From Pseudomonas sp. AB6 (GTDB taxonomy: Bacteria > Pseudomonadota > Gammaproteobacteria > Pseudomonadales > Pseudomonadaceae): 64,000 nucleotides of DNA. Positions 1-9,256 of this stretch are shown piece by piece. The notes beneath the pieces were generated by a model that had not been told where the DNA came from, made no database searches, and saw nothing but the letters and a program-made list of their open reading frames with translations. Position numbers and translations under genes: made by a program. The first letter of the stretch is position 1. Each line of letters begins with the position of its first letter. The DNA lies in NCBI RefSeq assembly GCF_034314105.1, contig NZ_JAVIWJ010000001.1, positions 2,605,501 through 2,669,500 of the forward strand. The letters are read 5' to 3'.

Positions 1-1129
1 TCTGTAATGCGGCCTGCAGGTCGTCCACGGCATAACTGCGAGGCGTTGGTAACGGGGCAACAGCCCACGCCTGGACGCTGGAGTTTAATTCGCCCAACAC
101 TCCGGCCAGATCTTTGTCCGATAGCAATCCGAATACCGCCAAACGCCTGCCGTTCAAGGGTCGTGCAGCAAGACGCTGGGCTAGATAATGTGCGGCATGC
201 GGGTTATGGCCGACATCCAGCATCAGTTTGAGCGGTTTGCCATGCCAGACAATCTGACGTCGATCAAGGCGTCCGGTCACTCTGGTACTACTGAGAGCGG
301 CGCATATCTGCAACGACTCCCAAGGCAAATCCAGCAGCGCATAGGCCTGCAGCGCCAATGCCGCGTTTTCCATTGGCAGATCAAGCAGCGGCAAATCATG
401 CAGCTCAATGAATTGGCCTAGGACGTTGCGACCACGCCACTGCCAGGCGCTGCCGCTAACGTCCAGGTCGAAATCCCGGCCACGCAACAACAGCGGGCAG
501 TTGAGTTCCTTGGCGCGACTGAGCAATGGCGCTGGAGGATCGATATCGCCACACAAAGCTGGACGTCCCTCACGAAAGATTCCGGCTTTTTCGAACGCGA
601 CAGACTCACGGGTGTTACCTAACCAATCAGCGTGATCGACACCAATACTGGTGACCAACGCCAGATCAGCGTCAACAATATTGACCGTGTCCAATCGGCC
701 ACCGAGACCGATTTCCAGCACTGCAACGTCCAACGCCGCACGCTCGAACAGCCAAAGCGCCGCCAGCGTACCCATCTCGAAATACGTCAGAGATACTTTG
801 CCACGAGCCGCTTCAACCGCCGCGAAAGCCTCACACAATTCATTGTCAGTGGCTTCAACGCCACGCACCTGCACCCGCTCGTTGTAGCGCAGTAAATGTG
901 GCGAGCTGTAAACACCTACATTGAGACCCTGCGCCTGGATCAATGAAGCAATAAATGCGCACGTAGAACCTTTGCCGTTTGTACCCGTGACCGTGATAAC
1001 GCGGGGCGCGGGCCGGGTCAAACCCAGCGCTAGCGCCACCTGCTGCGAACGCTCCAGCCCCATATCGATGGCCGTAGGGTGCAATTGCTCAAGGTAGGCG
1101 AGCCAGTCGCCCAAGGTACGCACCGTCAT
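1..1129 (-). CDS. folC: Dihydrofolate synthase / folylpolyglutamate synthase, 3'-truncated by the window edge
   Basis: Cytoplasmic ATP-dependent enzyme that adds glutamate to dihydropteroate and then extends polyglutamate tails on folates. The minus frame opens with ATG at 1129 and stays open to base 1, giving about 376 residues. The family is roughly 430 long, so the last 50-60 codons lie outside the window. A P-loop reading [10 protein letters not shown] sits near residue 45, typical of the Mur-ligase/FolC fold, and the visible end reads [18 protein letters not shown], as expected near the FolC C terminus. The ATG overlaps the accD stop by 4 bases (ATGA), so the two are translationally coupled. 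Identification is firm; only completeness is unknown. Confidence 0.95.
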   Translation of the reverse strand, partial: MTVRTLGDWLAYLEQLHPTAIDMGLERSQQVALALGLTRPAPRVITVTGTNGKGSTCAFIASLIQAQGLNVGVYSSPHLLRYNERVQVRGVEATDNELCEAFAAVEAARGKVSLTYFEMGTLAALWLFERAALDVAVLEIGLGGRLDTVNIVDADLALVTSIGVDHADWLGNTRESVAFEKAGIFREGRPALCGDIDPPAPLLSRAKELNCPLLLRGRDFDLDVSGSAWQWRGRNVLGQFIELHDLPLLDLPMENAALALQAYALLDLPWESLQICAALSSTRVTGRLDRRQIVWHGKPLKLMLDVGHNPHAAHYLAQRLAARPLNGRRLAVFGLLSDKDLAGVLGELNSSVQAWAVAPLPTPRSYAVDDLQAALQ

Positions 1130-2046
1130 ATGGTGGCCGGGACCGGTGGAATATCAATCGGCTCAATCGGCGCGACGACGAACTTGGGCGTCGGCAGATT
1201 CATGAACTGAGCCAACAAATTACCCAGGCGTATTCGCAGCTCCTGACGATGAACGATCAGGTCGATGGCACCGTGTGCCAGCAGGAACTCACTGCGCTGG
1301 AAGCCTTCTGGCAATTTTTCTCTTACGGTCTGCTCGATCACTCGCGGACCGGCGAACCCGATCAGCGCTTTAGGCTCGGCAACGATCACGTCGCCCAGCA
1401 TCGCCAGGCTTGCCGATACACCACCGTATACCGGGTCAGTGAGCACCGAGATAAAGGGCAGACCTTCTTCCCGAAGACGCGCCAGCACGGCCGACGTTTT
1501 AGCCATCTGCATCAGGGAAATCAGGGCTTCCTGCATTCGCGCGCCGCCGGAAGCAGCAAAACAGACCATCGGGCAGCGATTTTCCAGCGCGTAGTTGGCA
1601 GCGCGTACAAAACGCTCGCCCACTATGGCGCCCATAGAACCGCCCATAAACGAAAACTCGAATGCGCAGGCCACGACTGGCATGCCTAACAAAGTCCCGC
1701 TCATAGAGACTAAAGCATCTTTCTCACCGGTCTGCTTTTGCGCACCCACCAGGCGATCTTTATACTTTTTGCTGTCGCGAAACTTCAGACGGTCTACAGG
1801 TTCCAGCTCGGCGCCAAGCTCCGTGCGGCCCTCAGCGTCGAGAAAGATGTTCAGGCGTGCGCGTGCGCCGATGCGCATGTGGTGATTACACTTGGGGCAG
1901 ACGTCCAGGGTTTTTTCTAGCTCTGGACGATAAAGCACCGCGTCGCAGGACGGGCATTTATGCCAAAGCCCTTCTGGAACCGAGCTTTTTTTCACCTCGG
2001 AACGCATGATCGAAGGGATCAGTTTGTCTACCAACCAGTTGCTCAT
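1126..2046 (-). CDS. accD: Acetyl-CoA carboxylase carboxyltransferase subunit beta
   Basis: Beta half of the carboxyltransferase that moves CO2 from carboxybiotin to acetyl-CoA, making malonyl-CoA for fatty-acid synthesis; it partners with AccA. At 306 residues it has the usual length. A four-cysteine zinc ribbon (CPSC about residues 31-34, CPKC about 50-53) is followed by the carboxyltransferase fold with the GGARMQEA oxyanion segment. The ATG is preceded by GGAGAAAGAAAGC, a good ribosome-binding site. It lies downstream of trpF across a 245-base gap and overlaps folC by 4 bases, the standard pseudomonad trpF-accD-folC order. Confidence 0.98.
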   Translation of the reverse strand: MSNWLVDKLIPSIMRSEVKKSSVPEGLWHKCPSCDAVLYRPELEKTLDVCPKCNHHMRIGARARLNIFLDAEGRTELGAELEPVDRLKFRDSKKYKDRLVGAQKQTGEKDALVSMSGTLLGMPVVACAFEFSFMGGSMGAIVGERFVRAANYALENRCPMVCFAASGGARMQEALISLMQMAKTSAVLARLREEGLPFISVLTDPVYGGVSASLAMLGDVIVAEPKALIGFAGPRVIEQTVREKLPEGFQRSEFLLAHGAIDLIVHRQELRIRLGNLLAQFMNLPTPKFVVAPIEPIDIPPVPATI

Positions 2047-2264
2047 GCTTTCTTTCTCCAGTACGACGGCTCGAACGCGGTCGATTTAAAACCCGCGTAT
2101 GCCCTTAAGCTAAATTCATATGTGCAGCGATGATTAGGCAACACAGCGATCGACCAGTGCCGGACCTGCCTGAATTAACCTATCACCTGCCATTGTGACG
2201 ACGTGCACCGCTTCGTCGCTCGCTTATTAAGTACCAACCGCGCTTTCGCTGCCGGAGGTTTATG

Positions 2265-2287
2265 GACGGTGGCTATACGCCAACCGT
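2265..2287 (-). other. Stem-loop just after trpF
   Basis: Arms gacggtggc and gccaaccgtc (one bulged base) flank a short loop immediately downstream of the trpF stop on the minus strand. No T-run follows, so it is not a canonical rho-independent terminator; it may be a 3'-end or processing hairpin between trpF and accD. The rest of the 2047-2291 gap shows no gene and no clear promoter. Confidence 0.35.
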
Positions 2288-2291
2288 CACA

Positions 2292-2930
2292 TCACTCTAA
2301 AACCCTGCTATCAACACCTTGCACCGCATTCATGAATGCGCGGATCTTTTCGTGATCCTTGATTCCCTTAACTGCCTCCACACCGCCGCTTACATCTACT
2401 GCGTAAGGCCGAACCTGCGCGATGGCCTGTGCAACATTGGTCGCGCTCAGCCCCCCAGCCAGAATAATGGGCTTGCTCAAGCCGTGCGGTATTAACGACC
2501 AGTCGAACGCTTCTCCCGTACCACCGGGTACACCTGCAACATAGGTGTCAAGCAGTATGCCGCTGGCCTTGGGGTAAGCGTGGCAACGCGCGGCTATGTC
2601 ATCACCAGCCTGCACCCGCAATGCCTTGATGTAAGGCCGATGATAACCGTCACAGTCTTCGGCCGTTTCATCACCGTGAAATTGCAGCAGGTCCAGAGGA
2701 ACGACCTCCAATATTTCCGTGAGCTCGCAACGGCTGGTATTAACGAACAAACCAACGGTAGTCACAAACGGAGGCAGGGCAGCAATGATTTCTCGCGCCT
2801 GAATCACCGAAACTGCCCGAGGGCTTTTGGCATAAAACACAAAACCAATGGCATCCGCACCTGCATCAACGGCGGCCAACGCATCTTCTATGCGGGTAAT
2901 CCCGCAGATCTTGCTGCGAACGGCTGACAT
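2292..2930 (-). CDS. trpF: Phosphoribosylanthranilate isomerase
   Basis: Catalyses the Amadori rearrangement of phosphoribosylanthranilate to CdRP, the third step of tryptophan synthesis from chorismate. The 212-residue protein starts [13 protein letters not shown], carrying the N-terminal KICG-T active-site cysteine motif. The [10 protein letters not shown] strand and [10 protein letters not shown] and DVSGGVE phosphate-binding loops of the TIM barrel follow. GAGG lies 11 bases before the ATG. As usual in pseudomonads it is separate from the other trp genes and sits between truA and accD. Confidence 0.97.
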   Translation of the reverse strand: MSAVRSKICGITRIEDALAAVDAGADAIGFVFYAKSPRAVSVIQAREIIAALPPFVTTVGLFVNTSRCELTEILEVVPLDLLQFHGDETAEDCDGYHRPYIKALRVQAGDDIAARCHAYPKASGILLDTYVAGVPGGTGEAFDWSLIPHGLSKPIILAGGLSATNVAQAIAQVRPYAVDVSGGVEAVKGIKDHEKIRAFMNAVQGVDSRVLE

Positions 2931-2993
2931 ATAGGGAGAACCTCAGGCCTTATTCGGGGAAGTCACGAATGTTAACAAATGCTTTTCCACGCG

Positions 2994-3884
2994 TCAGCCG
3001 TCAAGTTCAGTGAAGCCCGTCAGGAAGTGTGGCCCTATGTATCGTTGCGGCAACGCAAACTCGTCGTGGTACTCCACTTGAACCAAGTAAAGCCCGTAAG
3101 GATGCGCCGTGACGCCGCCCGTACGCCGAACCCGGCTGTCCAATACTTCCTTGGCCCACTCAATAGGCCGCTCGCCAGTGCCAATGGTCATCAACACACC
3201 AGCAACGTTGCGCACCATATGGTGCAGGAAAGCATTGGCGCGCACGTCAATGACGATCATCTGCCCGTGCCGAGTAACTCGCAGATGATGCAATTGCTTA
3301 ATCGGCGATTTCGCCTGACATTGCCCCGCCCGAAACGCGCTGAAATCATGGGTACCCACTAGATATTGAGCAGCTTGCGCCATCCGATCGACATCCAGCG
3401 GGCGATGATTCCAGGTCACTTGGTCACCCAAATGAGCCGGCCTGATCGGATCGTTATAAATGACATAGCGGTAACGCCGAGCAATCGCCTTGAACCGCGC
3501 ATGAAAATGCGCCGGCATAACCTTCGCCCAGCTAACACTGATGTCGTGGGGCAGATTTATATTGGCACCCATTACCCAAGCCTTCAGCGAACGCTCAGCC
3601 TGAGTATCGAAATGCACCACCTGCCCACAGGCATGAACGCCTGCATCCGTACGACCCGCACACAACAACGAGACGGGCGCGTCAGCCACTTTTGATAGCG
3701 CTTTTTCAAGGGTTTCCTGCACGGTCAATACACCGGAAGCCTGACGCTGCCAACCGCAAAAACGCGAACCTTTGTACTCGACGCCCAATGCGATCCTGGA
3801 AAAGCCAGCGGCAGCCATTTCGGCCGCCGCATTTTCTGCAGTGCTATATGTTGAAGCCAAGACGTGCAGCCTGTTGGTTAACAC
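2994..3884 (-). CDS. truA: tRNA pseudouridine(38-40) synthase TruA
   Basis: Isomerises uridines 38-40 in the anticodon arm of many tRNAs. The catalytic aspartate lies in the conserved CAGRTDAGVHACGQVVHF segment, and the RYRYVIYN and NAFLHHMVRN blocks are also present. The longest frame starts at a GTG (3884) with no good ribosome-binding site. An in-frame ATG at 3818, just before AAAGFSRIALG-type sequence, would give about 274 residues and matches where family similarity begins, so the true start is unsettled. It follows fimV and precedes trpF on the same strand. Confidence 0.95.
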   Translation of the reverse strand: MLTNRLHVLASTYSTAENAAAEMAAAGFSRIALGVEYKGSRFCGWQRQASGVLTVQETLEKALSKVADAPVSLLCAGRTDAGVHACGQVVHFDTQAERSLKAWVMGANINLPHDISVSWAKVMPAHFHARFKAIARRYRYVIYNDPIRPAHLGDQVTWNHRPLDVDRMAQAAQYLVGTHDFSAFRAGQCQAKSPIKQLHHLRVTRHGQMIVIDVRANAFLHHMVRNVAGVLMTIGTGERPIEWAKEVLDSRVRRTGGVTAHPYGLYLVQVEYHDEFALPQRYIGPHFLTGFTELDG

Positions 3885-3923
3885 AAAGGCGCCATTATAA
3901 GAGCTTCACCTGTTCTAAACGCA

Positions 3924-3945
3924 AACGACCGCAAAAGCGGTCGTT
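3924..3945 (-). terminator. Stem-loop between fimV and truA
   Basis: A perfect 9-base inverted repeat (aacgaccgc / gcggtcgtt) with a 4-base loop lies just past the fimV stop. The T content after it is modest, so it may only partly terminate transcription before truA. Confidence 0.6.
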
Positions 3946-3966
3946 GTGCATTTATCTGCGGCTTGA

Positions 3967-6723
3967 TCAGTGCAGAGTGGCAAGCATTTCCCGTGCTTCG
4001 GTTTTCTGGGCCTCATCGCCCTCGCCAACCACCTCATCGAGAATATCCCTAGCGCCGTCGCTGTCGCCCATCTCAATATATGCCCGCGCCAGATCAAGTT
4101 TGGTCGCGGCTTCGTCGGTGCCTGCCAGGAAGTCGAACTCGGGCTCGTCATCTTCTGCCAACGCATCCTCAGCGGTAAAGCTTGGCGGCTTGGCAATCGC
4201 TGGTTGATCCATCGTCTGGGACAGACGATCCAATTCAGCGTTAACGTCATCAAGCTCGGTGGTGAACGCATTGGGTGTCGCGTCGTCGTCAAGCTCATCC
4301 GGCAAGGACAAGTCAAAATCATCAGGCAAGGTCGAGGTATCACCTACAGAGTGTGCCAGCGAAGGTGAATCATCAAACGCCGGCAATTCGTGCAAGTCGT
4401 CTTGGAGACTCAGAAGAAAATCATCTTCAGCGCTCAACGCCGGTGATTCTTCCGTCAGGTCTAGGTCGAAGTCGGATAAATCCTCGGGGGACGATAGCTT
4501 GGCTTCATTCTGTTGACGCAATACCGACTCAAAACTCAGCTCATCATCTGCCAGTGTATCGGCAGCCATTGACGCCCCAAGACCCGGTTCATCACGTTGC
4601 ACCTTTCTTGCAGGTACCGGCGCGACAGGTTCTTCAAGAATTGCCGGAGAAACCTCTTCCAGCTCATCCAGGCTTAAGTCGAAATCCTGATCAAACGCCT
4701 CTAACTCATCAGATTCAATCGCTGGACCCGGCGCGGGTGCTGGCACCGTAGTAACCGTTGGCACCTCAGACGTATCGAGCAGCAAATCCTTGACGTAGTC
4801 CGCATCAAGCTCAGCCGCTAATGCTGCGGCACCCACTCCTGCGCCTGCCATTATCATCAACGGAAAGCGACTTTTCAGCTCGTCGACCTCAGCATGATTC
4901 TTACCGTCGGCCGCCAGCTTGCGCTCTAGGGCAGAAAAACCACTTCTGTCGCCCTGCTCTGCATAGATCTCCATCAACTTCAGGCGCAGGTCGCTGCGCT
5001 GAGGCTCTTGTTTAATAGCATCTTCCAGAAGCTCGGCAGCTTGGTTGAAGCGACCGTTTGCGACATGGACTGCAGCCTGATCAAGCACATTAAGCGAGCG
5101 CTCATGGATCGGCTCTGAAATCACCGGTGCGGGAATAGAGACCGGCACCGGCGCCAGCTTTACGTTGGGGGGCGGAACATCCAGGCCGTCAAAACTGTGT
5201 TCCGGCAAGTCCATATCAGCGGCGAAGTCTGATTCTTCGGCCAACGCTCGGGCCATGCGTTTGTGTTTTTCTGCTTCCTGCTGCGCCCTGCGGCGCCGCG
5301 TGAAGAACAGTAGCAACAAAAGCAAGATTACTAAGACGCCGCCGCCCACCAAGCCCAGCAGCATCGGGCTGGCGAGAACCTTACTGATCGCACTGTCAGT
5401 ATCGCCGTTCTCCACTAGACCGCCAGGGTTAGGCGCAATAGGAGCGACGTCCGGAGCCGCTACAGGTTCCGCAGCAGGAGTCAACGCATCTTCCGGTGCG
5501 ATTTCGCCTGGTCGCTTCGCGGCGCCACTGGCAGCCGGGGTTGCAGCAACTAATGCAGCGGGCAAAGAGGGCGCGCCTGGGGCGGTCTGCGTGACGGGCG
5601 GTGCAATGCCGCCCTGGGCCTGCATTTTAGCCAACTGGTCGTTTTTCAGTTCAATTAACCGCTGCAACTTGTCCAACTGGCTTTGCAAATCTGACATTCG
5701 ACTTTTAAGCTCGGCGTTATCACGACGCGTCGTATCCAGGTTTTCCTTTGCCACCGCCAGCTGATTACTTAAGGCCTTGCTGTCGCCCGACGCTCCACTT
5801 TTGCCGACCTTTGAGTTGCCTGAAACCAGACTCAGATTGTCCTTAGCCTCAACGTTGGCAGGCGCAGCGCCAGGTTTGGCGTGACGGGTCGCGTCCACTT
5901 GGCGCGCGGCGGAAGGCAGACTGCGTCGCTGGCGCCATGCAAGATTTTGTTCTCTAACTTGAACGATGGCCTGCGGTTGCGGGGTAGCGGCAACTTGTTG
6001 CTGATCAGGAAGACGCAGCACTTCACCGATTTTCAATCGGTTAATGTTGCCATTGATAAAGGCCCCAGGATTCAGTGCCTGAATGGCTAGCATAGTTTGC
6101 TGAACCGACCCGCTACTTCGTACGCGGGATGCAATTTCCCACAATGTATCGTGTTTGTTCGTGGTGTACTGAGCAGGTTTCGCTTCGACGGCAGGCGTCG
6201 GCGCTGGCAATTTGGCAGGCGCCGGAGGTGATGCACCTTCGGGAGCTGACACGGGCACTGGCGCCGGGGCTATCACCGGAAGCTGAGCACTGGAAGCTGA
6301 GGCAGCAGCGGCTTGCGGCGTAGCTTTAGGCGGGTCAAGCAGCACACTGTACTCACGCAGCAGCCGACCATTAGGCCAGAGCACTTGCACCAGGAACTTC
6401 ATGTTCGGATCGCGAATCGGCTTGGTCGACGTGATCCTTAATATACTTTTACCACCGGCATCAATTACCGGTGTAAACGTCAGATCGTCAAGAACCCCGC
6501 GCCGATCAACACCTGCCTGCGCAAAATCAGCGGAGGTAGCGAGGCTCGGTACTACCTGCCCAACGGTTACATCCCGCACGTCGAGCAGCTCAATTTCCGC
6601 GACAAGCGGCTGATTCAGGGTCGACTTCAGGGTCAAGTCCCCGAGCGCCAATGCGTGCGCCATACCGGATGACAGCGCCGAGGCTGTAGCGATTGCTAAT
6701 ACCAGTTTGCGAACCTGAACCAT
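3967..6723 (-). CDS. fimV: FimV, LysM-domain inner-membrane hub of type IV pili
   Basis: Peptidoglycan-binding inner-membrane protein needed for type IV pilus assembly, twitching and polar cAMP signalling in Pseudomonas. The chosen ATG at 6723 has AAGGGAT about 6 bases upstream and begins the signal sequence MVQVRKLVLAIATASALSS; the frame extends 21 codons further without support. Order: signal peptide, FimV N-terminal beta domain, LysM (near residues 190-245), coiled coil (about 320-375), a strong transmembrane segment (MLLGLVGGGVLVILLLLLLF, about 455), a long acidic Asp/Glu-rich cytoplasmic part, and a C-terminal TPR-like motif starting LDLARAYIEMGD. About 918 residues. Confidence 0.96.
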   Translation of the reverse strand: MVQVRKLVLAIATASALSSGMAHALALGDLTLKSTLNQPLVAEIELLDVRDVTVGQVVPSLATSADFAQAGVDRRGVLDDLTFTPVIDAGGKSILRITSTKPIRDPNMKFLVQVLWPNGRLLREYSVLLDPPKATPQAAAASASSAQLPVIAPAPVPVSAPEGASPPAPAKLPAPTPAVEAKPAQYTTNKHDTLWEIASRVRSSGSVQQTMLAIQALNPGAFINGNINRLKIGEVLRLPDQQQVAATPQPQAIVQVREQNLAWRQRRSLPSAARQVDATRHAKPGAAPANVEAKDNLSLVSGNSKVGKSGASGDSKALSNQLAVAKENLDTTRRDNAELKSRMSDLQSQLDKLQRLIELKNDQLAKMQAQGGIAPPVTQTAPGAPSLPAALVAATPAASGAAKRPGEIAPEDALTPAAEPVAAPDVAPIAPNPGGLVENGDTDSAISKVLASPMLLGLVGGGVLVILLLLLLFFTRRRRAQQEAEKHKRMARALAEESDFAADMDLPEHSFDGLDVPPPNVKLAPVPVSIPAPVISEPIHERSLNVLDQAAVHVANGRFNQAAELLEDAIKQEPQRSDLRLKLMEIYAEQGDRSGFSALERKLAADGKNHAEVDELKSRFPLMIMAGAGVGAAALAAELDADYVKDLLLDTSEVPTVTTVPAPAPGPAIESDELEAFDQDFDLSLDELEEVSPAILEEPVAPVPARKVQRDEPGLGASMAADTLADDELSFESVLRQQNEAKLSSPEDLSDFDLDLTEESPALSAEDDFLLSLQDDLHELPAFDDSPSLAHSVGDTSTLPDDFDLSLPDELDDDATPNAFTTELDDVNAELDRLSQTMDQPAIAKPPSFTAEDALAEDDEPEFDFLAGTDEAATKLDLARAYIEMGDSDGARDILDEVVGEGDEAQKTEAREMLATLH

Positions 6724-6822
6724 AGCCCATCCCTTGTCTGAATATTCCTCGGCAACCGAGAAGGTAAAGCCTACGTTAGCCGTCAAGCCGAAGTGATTCG
6801 CCCAATTGTTGCCAAGTATCTT

Positions 6823-7833
6823 TTACACATGGTCTTTTATCAACAATTCAGCCACTTGGACAGCGTTCAACGCTGCCCCCTTGCGAACATTATCTGAGGT
6901 AATCCACAAGTTGAGCTCCGAAGGGTCATCAATCCCCAAACGGACTCGACCTATATAGACCACATCCTGGCCCACTGCATCGCCAACGGCGGTAGGGTAA
7001 TCACCGGCTTCGACCAGCTCGATGCCGGGTGCAACACGCAGTGCGGCATTGACGGCAGCCAAGTCGACTGGCCCTGAAGCCTGCAGCGAAACGCTGAAAC
7101 TATCGCCAAAAAACACCGGGGCTTGAATGCAGCTGGCGGAAATTTTCAGTGACGGCAGGGCCAGTAGCTCTCGCAACTCCGCAACCAGACGCTTTTCCAG
7201 CGGACTGTGCCCTTGCGCATCGGGAGTGCCGACCTGAGCCAAGAGATTGAAGGCCATCTGCCGGTCGAAGAAGCGCGGTTCCATCGGCCGAACATTGAGC
7301 AATTCGGCTGTCTGCCGAGCCAACTCAGCAACACCTTCACGTCCTTGACTGGAAACAGCCAGGCATGCCGTTACGTTGATGCGCACCACATCAAGCAGGT
7401 CGCGCAATGGCGCCAGGGCCACCGCCAATGCGGTCGCAGACGGACTAGGGCTGGAGACCTGATACGGCTTTTTTAACGCATCCAGCAAGACTGCATTGAT
7501 TTCCGGGACGACGTTAGGAGCTTGCTCAACGGGCAAGCCGCCGGAGAGATCAATCACCGTACAACCGGCTGCCGTGGCCCGCACGGCGTAGCTACGGGTA
7601 ATCGCAGGACCTGCGGCAAAGAACACCAACTGGACTTTACTGAAATCGAACTCGTCGACTTCACGCACACGCACGTTCTTGCCGCGGTAAGGCACTGAAT
7701 GACCTGCCGATTCAACGCTCGCCAACAGGTGCAGATTGGCAACCGGAAAATCACGTTCTTCGAGAATCTGTACGAGGGTTTCGCCGACGGTACCGGTGGC
7801 GCCGATCACGGCAATATCAAGGGACTGGGTCAT
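6823..7833 (-). CDS. usg: Usg-1-like paralogue of aspartate-semialdehyde dehydrogenase, catalytic residues lost
   Basis: Has the two-domain fold of aspartate-semialdehyde dehydrogenase: an N-terminal Rossmann motif (VIGATGTVGETLV) and the C-terminal dimerisation domain. Where the enzyme has NPNCS with the catalytic cysteine, this protein reads SPSPS. The active-site histidine of the FFGHS motif is replaced by aspartate (FFGDS). It is therefore unlikely to be an active dehydrogenase. Such paralogues are known beside fimV in pseudomonads, usually with the true asd and leuB next door; neither is here. Function unknown. GAGG lies 8 bases before the ATG; 336 residues. Confidence 0.9.
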   Translation of the reverse strand: MTQSLDIAVIGATGTVGETLVQILEERDFPVANLHLLASVESAGHSVPYRGKNVRVREVDEFDFSKVQLVFFAAGPAITRSYAVRATAAGCTVIDLSGGLPVEQAPNVVPEINAVLLDALKKPYQVSSPSPSATALAVALAPLRDLLDVVRINVTACLAVSSQGREGVAELARQTAELLNVRPMEPRFFDRQMAFNLLAQVGTPDAQGHSPLEKRLVAELRELLALPSLKISASCIQAPVFFGDSFSVSLQASGPVDLAAVNAALRVAPGIELVEAGDYPTAVGDAVGQDVVYIGRVRLGIDDPSELNLWITSDNVRKGAALNAVQVAELLIKDHV

Positions 7834-7934
7834 GCAAACGCCTCAAGCAAAACGGGGAGCGGCACTTTAACCGTCGAATTGCTGACAGGCAATTGTGCGT
7901 GGAACAGGTGGAGTGCTACTGAAATAACAGCACG

Positions 7935-8495
7935 TCAGGGTTCCAGGCCTATCCGGAAAAACGTCCCGCTACTCCATACGCCCAGCCAACGCTGCCCGTC
8001 GATCTCCCGGGCCTCTGCCAAGTCAACCAGTTGATAAAACACATTGCGGTGAATTAGCGCCTCCAGGTTGACGCGCACGTGGATATAGGGCGCTGGTTCC
8101 TGGGTTTCAGGGTCTATTTCCACACGCAAAGGATGTTCAGGGCCCGCTTCGGTCTGATCATCGACATTGGTAGTGAAACGCAGAACTTGCTGCTCGCCTT
8201 CACCCTCCACCTCAAGGCTGACGGCAACAAATGGAGCATCGTCGACTTTGATCCGGACCTTTTCCACGGGAGTGATCAGGAAATAATCATCATCGTCACG
8301 GCGCATGATCGTGGAAAACAGTCGAACCATAGGTTTACGCCCGATCGGCGTACCCAGGTAATACCACGTACCGTCCCGAGCGATACGCATGTCGATATCG
8401 CCACAGAAATCGGGGTTCCACAGGTGAACAGGCGGCAACCCTTTTGACTTGGGAATCTGTGCAAACAGGTCATTGGCCTTGCCCGGATCACTCAT
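7935..8495 (-). CDS. DUF1285 family protein
   Basis: A 186-residue soluble protein with no signal peptide, recognised as DUF1285 from the N-terminal [18 protein letters not shown] segment and the [24 protein letters not shown] region. Solved members have a beta-rich fold, but no biochemical role is settled. The start has a strong AAAGGAG site 7 bases upstream. It lies 21 bases after the DUF4823 lipoprotein gene on the same strand, so the two may be co-transcribed. The 101 bases separating it from usg form a gene-order junction. Confidence 0.88.
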   Translation of the reverse strand: MSDPGKANDLFAQIPKSKGLPPVHLWNPDFCGDIDMRIARDGTWYYLGTPIGRKPMVRLFSTIMRRDDDDYFLITPVEKVRIKVDDAPFVAVSLEVEGEGEQQVLRFTTNVDDQTEAGPEHPLRVEIDPETQEPAPYIHVRVNLEALIHRNVFYQLVDLAEAREIDGQRWLGVWSSGTFFRIGLEP

Positions 8496-8516
8496 TTTCT
8501 TGCTCCTTTAAAGGTG

Positions 8517-9119
8517 CTACCGGCTAACACCCATCAGGCTACGAGCGTAATCCTCCAAAGGCGGCGCTAGCAAATCTTCAGGTTTAGTATTGCGCATCGT
8601 CAGCAATCCGCCTCGGGTATGTATGCGGGCGGTGTCGATCAAATAGCGGGTGGTGGTTTCAATCAACATGAGCTGGATCACCCCGCTGTCGACGCCTAAC
8701 CGATCCACGGCTTGCTGATCAGTCCACTCGTCAGTGTTGCCAATGCGGTCATCAGCCTTGGCGAAACGGGTGTAAAGCAAATAGTTGGCACCCGCGGCTC
8801 GCGCTTCAGTCATCGCTTCATCCAGACCCATTGGCGCCTTGGCCCGACGGACCATTGGGAAGTATTCGATAAAGCCCTTAAAGGCTTCTTCGGCGACAAC
8901 GTTGGGGCGTGGATAGGCATTGCCAGGCGGCACAAACGAACCCTGTGCGATGTAGATGAATGAGTCTGGTTGCAAGCGTCGGTTATTCGCTCGATTGGTG
9001 TCACTGTGATCGAGCAAGCCAGCATCGCTTAACTGATCATGAGCCCCCTGCCCCATATCGCTGATACTCATGCAGCCACTTAACGACAACAGCGTCAGTA
9101 GCAAAACCAGGCTACGCAT
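8517..9119 (-). CDS. DUF4823 family lipoprotein
   Basis: The N terminus MRSLVLLLTLLSLSGC is a type II signal sequence with an LSGC lipobox, so the mature protein is lipid-anchored. The remaining roughly 180 residues match DUF4823, seen mainly in pseudomonads and of unknown function. The start was set at 9119 because GGAGGGG lies 5 bases upstream and begins the signal peptide directly; an adjacent ATG at 9122 is only 2 bases from that site. The frame extends further upstream without signal-peptide character. Confidence 0.87.
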   Translation of the reverse strand: MRSLVLLLTLLSLSGCMSISDMGQGAHDQLSDAGLLDHSDTNRANNRRLQPDSFIYIAQGSFVPPGNAYPRPNVVAEEAFKGFIEYFPMVRRAKAPMGLDEAMTEARAAGANYLLYTRFAKADDRIGNTDEWTDQQAVDRLGVDSGVIQLMLIETTTRYLIDTARIHTRGGLLTMRNTKPEDLLAPPLEDYARSLMGVSR

Positions 9120-9256
9120 CATCCCCTCCAGGTGCCAGTGACGGAAAACCGGCGAATGCGCGACTGATGCAGCTTCCGCGCCACTCATAAAAAAAGAGCT
9201 GAGGCGCTACCAAGTTTCGACGAAGGAGTTAAAAATTCACACACTTGCGTCAGAGA

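Noticed and set aside
1249..1689. Plus-strand frame opposite accD
   Set aside because: Shadow of accD, without a ribosome-binding site or recognisable domain.
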